Source: Gemmatimonadaceae bacterium (lineage in GTDB: Bacteria; Gemmatimonadota; Gemmatimonadetes; Gemmatimonadales; Gemmatimonadaceae). Taken from it: a stretch of DNA of 64,000 nucleotides. The stretch is from positions 1 through 64,000 of the forward strand of contig JAHBVS010000003.1 in NCBI GenBank assembly GCA_019637445.1, read 5' to 3'. Numbering within the stretch: position 1 is the stretch's first letter; every line of letters begins with the position of its first letter. The notes beneath the pieces were generated by a model. That model ran no database searches. It was not told where the DNA came from and saw only the letters and a list, made by a program, of their open reading frames with translations. Position numbers and translations under genes: made by a program. Below are positions 59,432-64,000 of this stretch, one piece after another.

Positions 59432-59917
59432 GTGGACGGCCTCGATCTTTCCTCTCCGGCTCTCGCGCTGTTCTCGGCGGGCATCCTCGGTGTCGCGTCG
59501 GGCATCCTGCCGACGGGCCTCGCCGAAGTGGCGGCGCTCGGTATCGGTGTCGCGGCAGGCGCACCGCTGGCGCTCGGCATGTGGCTCACGTTCACGGTCG
59601 GCCACGTGGCCGCAAAGCTTCCGTGGTACTGGCTTGGGGCGCACGCGGACCGTGTGGTGCACGGCGGTCGCGCCGAGCGCTGGATCGCGAGGGCGCGCGG
59701 GCTGCTCGCGGTGCGACCGCACTATGGCACCGGGCTGCTCTTCGTGAGCGCGCTGCTCAGCGTGCCCCCGTTCCATGTCGCGGCCATCGCCGCCGGACTC
59801 GTGCGCATCCGCCTGCTCCCATTCCTCGCGCTTTGCCTCCTCGGCCGCCTCCTGCGCTTTGGCCTACTCGTGGGCGCGCCTGGATTGTTGCGGTCGCTGT
59901 TCGGGAACGGTCTATAG
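59432..59917 (+). CDS. Small polytopic membrane protein (YqaA/DedA-like)
   Basis: A 161-residue protein with three to four predicted helices. 'FSAGILGVASGILPTGLAEVAALGIGVAAGAPLALGMWLTFTVGHVAAKLPWYWLG' resembles the glycine/proline-rich re-entrant core of VTT/SNARE-associated (YqaA-like) proteins, and 'GLLFVSALLSVPPFHVAAIAAGLVRI' their second core. Starts with GTG. Function unknown. Confidence 0.6.
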   Translation: MDGLDLSSPALALFSAGILGVASGILPTGLAEVAALGIGVAAGAPLALGMWLTFTVGHVAAKLPWYWLGAHADRVVHGGRAERWIARARGLLAVRPHYGTGLLFVSALLSVPPFHVAAIAAGLVRIRLLPFLALCLLGRLLRFGLLVGAPGLLRSLFGNGL

Positions 59918-59977
59918 AAGGGCCCGGAATGTAGGTCACAGCGGGCAGCTCCCACGCCTCCACACCTTCCACGTCCT

Positions 59978-61543
59978 ATGCGGCGACGTCGCGAACGCCT
60001 CATCCTCGGAATCTCACTCGCCGCCTTCGCGGGCGTCGCGACGATGTTCGCGTCGCTGCTGTGGTATCTGCAGCGCGAATCGCTGAGCGCCGAGGAGCGC
60101 CTGGTCGGCGGCTTGGCGGCCACCCTGGGTGCGGACGCCGAGGCGATGATCCTCGACACGCGGCAACTGTTGATGGAGTTCGAACAGCTCACGGAGCCGC
60201 GCTGCTCGCCCGAACATCTGCAGCGCCTCCAGCAGGCCGCGATCGGTCGCAAGTACATCCGCGCCATCGGTCATTGGCGAGCCACGGACCGACAATGCGG
60301 CGTGGGCTTCCTGCAGGCGCAGGCCCTGCGTCCCGCGCGCGCCGACCGCATCTACGACTCCGGTGTCATCGCGTGGTGGCCGAGCCCGCAGACCCAGGTC
60401 GGCGACGTGCAGCTCTTCCTGATGCGCTACGGCGACCACGACGTCGCCATCGATCCGCGCGACCTGCTCGACGTCGGCCCGCTGCAGCAGCGGCAGGCGG
60501 GGCTCTGGGTCGAAGGCCTGCCCTTCGTGCAGTTCCCGCGGGACGCCGAGCTTCCCGCGCCGCGCACCGTGCCCATTGGACTAACCCTCGACCGCGTGCG
60601 CGGCGTGGCCGTCTCGCGCTTCTCGCGCGAGGGCGAGCTCGCCATCGACATCGTCGCCATCGAACCGCTGGACAGCTTCTGGGGCCGCTACGCCCGTTCG
60701 CTCGCCGTCGGCAGCGGCATCGGCTTGCTGCTGCTCGGTGGCTTCGTGTACGGATTGGTCCGCTACACGCGCTACCGCCTCAGCATGGGCACCCTGTTGC
60801 GCAAGGCCGTCGCCCGCGGGCGAGTACGCGCGATGTATCAGCCCGTCGTGGACTTGCGCTCCCGCAAATGCGTCGGCGCCGAGGCGCTGGCGCGCTGGAA
60901 GATGGACGGCGGTGATACGGTGCCACCCGACGAGTTCATTCCCATCGCCGAGCGCGAGGGCCTGATGCCGGAGATCACGCTCGCCGTGTTGTCGAATCCG
61001 CTCAAGGAACTCCGGCCCCTGCTCACACAGGAGCAGCGCCTCAGCATCAACCTCAATGTCAGTCCCGAGGACCTCAAGGCCGAACAGTTCGTCCAGACCT
61101 TGGCCGAGCGGCTCGCGGCCAGCGGCCTGCCCGAGCGCAGCATCAAGCTGGAGATCACCGAGCGCGCCCTCGTGAACACGGACCTCGCGCGCTCGATGAT
61201 TCGCCGCCTGCGCGAGCGCGGCCACGAGGTCGCGGTGGACGACTTCGGCACGGGCTTCTCGAGCTTGTCGTATCTTTCCACCTTCGAGTTGGACTGGCTG
61301 AAGATCGACAAGAGTTTCGTGGATGCCATCGGCACGGGCGCGGCGACCAGCCACGTGATCGTGCACGTCATCGAGATGGCCCGCTCGCTGGGGCTCAGGA
61401 CGGTGGCGGAGGGCGTCGAGACCGAGGAGCAGGTACAGTGGCTGATCGAGCACGGCGTGGACCTGGGGCAGGGCTTCTACTTCAGTCGACCGCTCACGGC
61501 GGAGCAGTTCACCGAGTACGTGTCGGTGAAGGGCGTGGCGTGA
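59978..61543 (+). CDS. CSS-motif EAL-domain cyclic-di-GMP phosphodiesterase
   Basis: A 521-residue protein with two transmembrane helices (about residues 8-28 and 235-257) flanking a periplasmic CSS-type domain ('EPRCSPEHLQRLQ', 'DRQCGVGFLQA' provide the paired cysteines) and a cytosolic EAL domain ('VGAEALARWKM', 'LSINLNVSPEDL', 'IKLEITERALVNT', 'VAVDDFGTGFSSLSYLSTFELDWLKIDKSFV', 'TVAEGVETEEQ'). Catalytic residues are complete, so it should hydrolyse cyclic-di-GMP. In E. coli the CSS domain senses redox through its disulphide. GTG of the next gene overlaps the stop. Confidence 0.93.
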   Translation: MRRRRERLILGISLAAFAGVATMFASLLWYLQRESLSAEERLVGGLAATLGADAEAMILDTRQLLMEFEQLTEPRCSPEHLQRLQQAAIGRKYIRAIGHWRATDRQCGVGFLQAQALRPARADRIYDSGVIAWWPSPQTQVGDVQLFLMRYGDHDVAIDPRDLLDVGPLQQRQAGLWVEGLPFVQFPRDAELPAPRTVPIGLTLDRVRGVAVSRFSREGELAIDIVAIEPLDSFWGRYARSLAVGSGIGLLLLGGFVYGLVRYTRYRLSMGTLLRKAVARGRVRAMYQPVVDLRSRKCVGAEALARWKMDGGDTVPPDEFIPIAEREGLMPEITLAVLSNPLKELRPLLTQEQRLSINLNVSPEDLKAEQFVQTLAERLAASGLPERSIKLEITERALVNTDLARSMIRRLRERGHEVAVDDFGTGFSSLSYLSTFELDWLKIDKSFVDAIGTGAATSHVIVHVIEMARSLGLRTVAEGVETEEQVQWLIEHGVDLGQGFYFSRPLTAEQFTEYVSVKGVA

Positions 61544-62316
61544 GCTGTCGCTGGCTCCCGCTGCGCGCGCTTGGCATTGTCGTTGCGCCCCTGCTCGTGA
61601 CGGCCTGCGGGGTGTTCGGCGGCCGCGCGCCCGCGCGCCCTGAACCCGAGTCCACACCTGACGCGACGCTGGCCACGGAGGTCCGGGCGCCCGCCGACGC
61701 TGCCGTGCGCGAGACGCCCGCGCCCACCCCGACCGAGCCGCGCCCAACACCCGCATCGGCGCCGGCTGTCGCACCCGCCGCGCCGCCCGTGACCGTCGCG
61801 GCTGCCGAGAATGTCGGCGGCACCGTGGTCGACCGACGGCGCACATTGGTCGGCCGCGGGCAGCAACTCGCACCGGACGAAGTCGGCTACTACATGGACA
61901 CCCAGGAGGCGCGCTTTCGCCAACTGGCCCCGCAGGGGATCCGGGTGGTCCGCAACGGTGAGCAGCTGATGCTCACGCTGCCGGGGTCGATGTCCTTCGA
62001 TGTGGCCAGCGCCACGCTCTCCGCCGTGGCTGACTCCGCGCTCGGCGTCATCGCGCGCGTGGTGGCGGAGTATCGGCTCACCTTGGTGAGCGTGCGTGGC
62101 TTCACGGATTCCACCGGCGACGCGGCCGTGAATCGCCGGTTGTCGGAACAGCGCGCCCTCTCGGTGGCGCGCGCCCTTTTGGCGCGCGGCATCACGGCCG
62201 AACGCATCATCGCGACGGGCTTTGGTGCCGCGCAGCCGTTGGCGAGCAACGAGACGCCCGAGGGGCGCGAGCAGAACCGCAGGATCGAGTTGGTGCTGGC
62301 TCCGCTCCGACCCTGA
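61540..62316 (+). CDS. OmpA-family peptidoglycan-binding lipoprotein
   Basis: A 258-residue protein with a lipobox (LVTACG, about Cys20), a proline/alanine-rich spacer (residues about 25-90) and an OmpA-like C-terminal domain ('[69 protein letters not shown]'). It anchors the outer membrane to peptidoglycan. The start GTG overlaps the EAL gene's stop. Confidence 0.92.
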   Translation: MSCRWLPLRALGIVVAPLLVTACGVFGGRAPARPEPESTPDATLATEVRAPADAAVRETPAPTPTEPRPTPASAPAVAPAAPPVTVAAAENVGGTVVDRRRTLVGRGQQLAPDEVGYYMDTQEARFRQLAPQGIRVVRNGEQLMLTLPGSMSFDVASATLSAVADSALGVIARVVAEYRLTLVSVRGFTDSTGDAAVNRRLSEQRALSVARALLARGITAERIIATGFGAAQPLASNETPEGREQNRRIELVLAPLRP

Positions 62317-62329
62317 ACCCGGAGTACCC

Positions 62330-62689
62330 TTGCCACCGCACCGCATCTTCAAGATGCCCTTCGCCCGCGTCTATCCCGCCTACGTGCAGAAGGCGGAGCG
62401 CAAGGGCCGCACGCGCGCCGAAGTCGACCAGGTCATCCGCTGGTTGACGGGCTACACCGCCGCCGGCCTCAAGCGCCAGCTCGACAGCGAGCACGATATC
62501 GAGACCTTCTTCGCCGAGGCGCCGGCGCTGAACAAGAACGTCAGTCTCATCACCGGCGTCGTCTGCGGCGTGCGCGTCGAGGAGGTTGAGGACCCGCTGA
62601 TGCGGAAGATCCGCTACCTCGACAAGCTCGTGGACGAGCTGGCAAAGGGGAAAGCGATGGAGAAGATCCTCCGCGGCACGGCCGCGTGA
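62330..62689 (+). CDS. DUF2200-family protein
   Basis: A 119-residue soluble protein matching DUF2200: '[44 protein letters not shown]' and '[48 protein letters not shown]'. The TTG at 62330 is chosen because family members begin 'HRIFxMPFAxVYPxYV' and GGAG lies five bases upstream. Function unknown. The following gene overlaps its stop by four bases. Confidence 0.88.
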   Translation: MPPHRIFKMPFARVYPAYVQKAERKGRTRAEVDQVIRWLTGYTAAGLKRQLDSEHDIETFFAEAPALNKNVSLITGVVCGVRVEEVEDPLMRKIRYLDKLVDELAKGKAMEKILRGTAA

Positions 62690-63291
62690 GCAAGCGCCTG
62701 CAGACGTACGAAACGCCCGAGATCACGGTCACCTTCGACCCGGAGGTCTGTATTCACTCCGGCAAGTGCGTGCGTGGCTTGCCCGGCGTCTTCGATGTCA
62801 AGCGGAAGCGCTGGATCGCGCTCGAGGCGGCGTCGCCGGACGAGATCGCGGCGCAGGTCGCGCGCTGCCCGTCCGGCGCGCTCCAGGCAACCCGGCACGC
62901 CGTGCGCTACTATCACGGCACCAAGGCCGACCTACAGCCGGGCGACCTCATCGAACCAGGACGCCAATCGAACTACGGCAGCCGTCGCGCGGCCAAGTTC
63001 GTCTACTTCACCGCCACGCTCGACGCGGCCACTTGGGGCGCGGAGCTCGCCGTCGGAGACGGCCGGGGCCGCATCTTCGTCGTCGAACCCAGCGGAAGCT
63101 TCGAGGACGACCCCAACCTCACCGACAAGCGATTCCCCGGGAACCCGACCCGCTCCTACAGGACGGCCGCGCCTCTGCGCGTGACCGGCGAGATCGCCGA
63201 GTGGACGGGACACACGCCCGAGCAGTTGGCGCAGATGCACGCGCACCTGGAGAAGCTCAAGGCCGAAGGCGTGGAAGCCATCGAGGAGTGA
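62686..63291 (+). CDS. arr: Fusion of YjdI-type [4Fe-4S] domain and rifampin ADP-ribosyltransferase (Arr)
   Basis: A 201-residue protein made of two known domains. Residues 1-70 match the YjdI-like iron-sulfur family (Fer4_19): 'CIHSGKC' (Cys22, Cys28), '[14 protein letters not shown]' and 'CPSGAL' (Cys61). Residues 72-190 match Arr, which inactivates rifamycins by ADP-ribosylation with NAD: '[18 protein letters not shown]', '[21 protein letters not shown]', '[20 protein letters not shown]', with His77, Tyr107 and Asp142 at the spacing of the Arr triad. GTG start overlaps the DUF2200 stop. The fusion looks genuine, with no frame break. What the iron-sulfur part adds is unknown. Confidence 0.9.
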   Translation: MSKRLQTYETPEITVTFDPEVCIHSGKCVRGLPGVFDVKRKRWIALEAASPDEIAAQVARCPSGALQATRHAVRYYHGTKADLQPGDLIEPGRQSNYGSRRAAKFVYFTATLDAATWGAELAVGDGRGRIFVVEPSGSFEDDPNLTDKRFPGNPTRSYRTAAPLRVTGEIAEWTGHTPEQLAQMHAHLEKLKAEGVEAIEE

Positions 63292-63355
63292 CGGCGTCAC
63301 CGCGAGACCGGGCCGCGCGCTAGCGTTCCGCCCTCTGCCTGCGTAGCCTCCTGTC

Positions 63356-64000
63356 GTGACCCCACGCCTCGCTTTCCTCCTCGCGGCTGCTGCCCTCGGC
63401 GCCTGCGCGCGGCAAACGCCGCCCAACGCTTCCGTTCCGGCGACGGCTCGCACATCACAAGCCACCACCGAGACCGGCGTCGCCGAGGAACATCACGCCC
63501 ACATGATGCCCGGCATGGCGCCGGTCGAAGTGCCCGACAACGCGCTCTTCACCGCCGCCGACGTGCACTTCATGCAGGGCATGATTGCCCACCACGCACA
63601 GGCCGTGCACATGACGCGGCTCGCCGAGGCCGCCGGCGCCGGGCCCCGCGTTCTCAAGCTCGCGCAGAAGATCGACCTCTCGCAGGCCGGCGAGATCGCC
63701 TTGATGCAGGGCTGGCTGCGCGATCACCGCCAGTTCGCCCCCGACACCTCTGCCTGGCGCACGATGTCGATGCCGGGCATGCTCACGCCCGACGAGCTCA
63801 CGCGACTCGAGGCCGCCCGTGGCACCGATTTCGATCGCCTGTTCCTGCGCCTGATGATCAAGCACCACGAGGGCGCCATCAAGATGGTCGCCGATCTCAT
63901 GGCCACGCCGCGCGCCGCGCAGGACGTGGACGTGTCCGTCCTCGCCAACGACGTGGAGAACACGCAGTTGGCCGAGATCGGCCTGATGTGGCAGATGCTC
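63356..64000 (+). CDS. DUF305-family lipoprotein (cut by window end)
   Basis: At least 215 residues, open at the window edge. The lipobox (LGACA, about Cys17) is followed by histidine/methionine-rich sequence (EEHHAHMMPGM) and a DUF305 ferritin-like helical domain: 'FMQGMIAHHAQAVHMTRLAE', 'GEIALMQGWLRDHRQFAPD', 'FLRLMIKHHEGAIKMVADLMATP'. The HH and MxxH motifs probably bind copper or another metal. The start is taken as GTG 63356. Confidence 0.88.
   Translation, partial: MTPRLAFLLAAAALGACARQTPPNASVPATARTSQATTETGVAEEHHAHMMPGMAPVEVPDNALFTAADVHFMQGMIAHHAQAVHMTRLAEAAGAGPRVLKLAQKIDLSQAGEIALMQGWLRDHRQFAPDTSAWRTMSMPGMLTPDELTRLEAARGTDFDRLFLRLMIKHHEGAIKMVADLMATPRAAQDVDVSVLANDVENTQLAEIGLMWQML

Overview
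The window is GC-rich, densely coded bacterial DNA. The gene mix suggests a member of the Gemmatimonadota: DUF5916 outer-membrane proteins, GMC oxidoreductase/gluconate 2-dehydrogenase subunit 3 pairs, many secreted serine hydrolases, a lipoprotein NirK fused to cytochrome c, and the TIGR03545/TIGR03546 pair. This placement is inferred from gene content, not from a marker gene. No rRNA, tRNA, CRISPR array, transposase or integrase was seen.

Positions 1 to about 11,560 are an integron cassette array. I find twelve well-formed attC sites of 119-139 bp, all in the same orientation, followed by decayed attC sites at the right end. In cassettes 2-12 the first nine bases (starting at the G of GTT) are the exact reverse complement of the nine bases ending each cassette's own R'' box, so cassette ends can be assigned with confidence. 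The cassettes carry small lipoproteins, membrane proteins, proteins of unknown function, a HigB/HigA toxin-antitoxin pair and a DUF5990 protein. One 2,975-bp cassette (6,400-9,374) carries a small ORF, a cupin, a membrane protein and, on the opposite strand, a copper nitrite reductase fused to cytochrome c. Decay of attC sites to the right, with probable relics at 12.2 kb and 20.2 kb, suggests the integrase and attI lie to the left of base 1.

From 12.4 to 26.5 kb: a serine hydrolase, an S41-type protease, an MBL-fold hydrolase, a LytS/LytTR-type two-component pair, DinB and DUF1801 proteins, a double-FHA membrane serine protease, a large DUF5916 outer-membrane protein and a cupredoxin. From 26.5 to 36.5 kb: two GMC oxidoreductase/subunit 3 modules with Tat signals, a diheme cytochrome c, a hybrid histidine kinase, a TIM-barrel isomerase-like protein and a Tat-exported protein of unknown function. 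From 36.6 to 48.7 kb: an LTA-synthase-like sulfatase with a GT39-like membrane protein, an AI-2E family transporter, a TPP riboswitch plus terminator controlling a TonB-dependent receptor, MarR, a HEAT/cyclophilin protein, the TIGR03546/TIGR03545 pair and proline dehydrogenase.

From 49.4 to 53.7 kb there is a compact sulfur-oxidation operon: TsdA-like diheme cytochrome, SoxC, SoxD, two YeeE/YedE halves and an ArsR regulator, with overlapping or near-overlapping junctions. The right end holds two beta-lactamase-fold hydrolases, a YdjM-like protein, DUF3332, a CSS-EAL phosphodiesterase, an OmpA-like lipoprotein, DUF2200, an unusual fusion of a YjdI-type iron-sulfur domain to a rifampin ADP-ribosyltransferase (Arr), and a DUF305 protein cut by the window edge.
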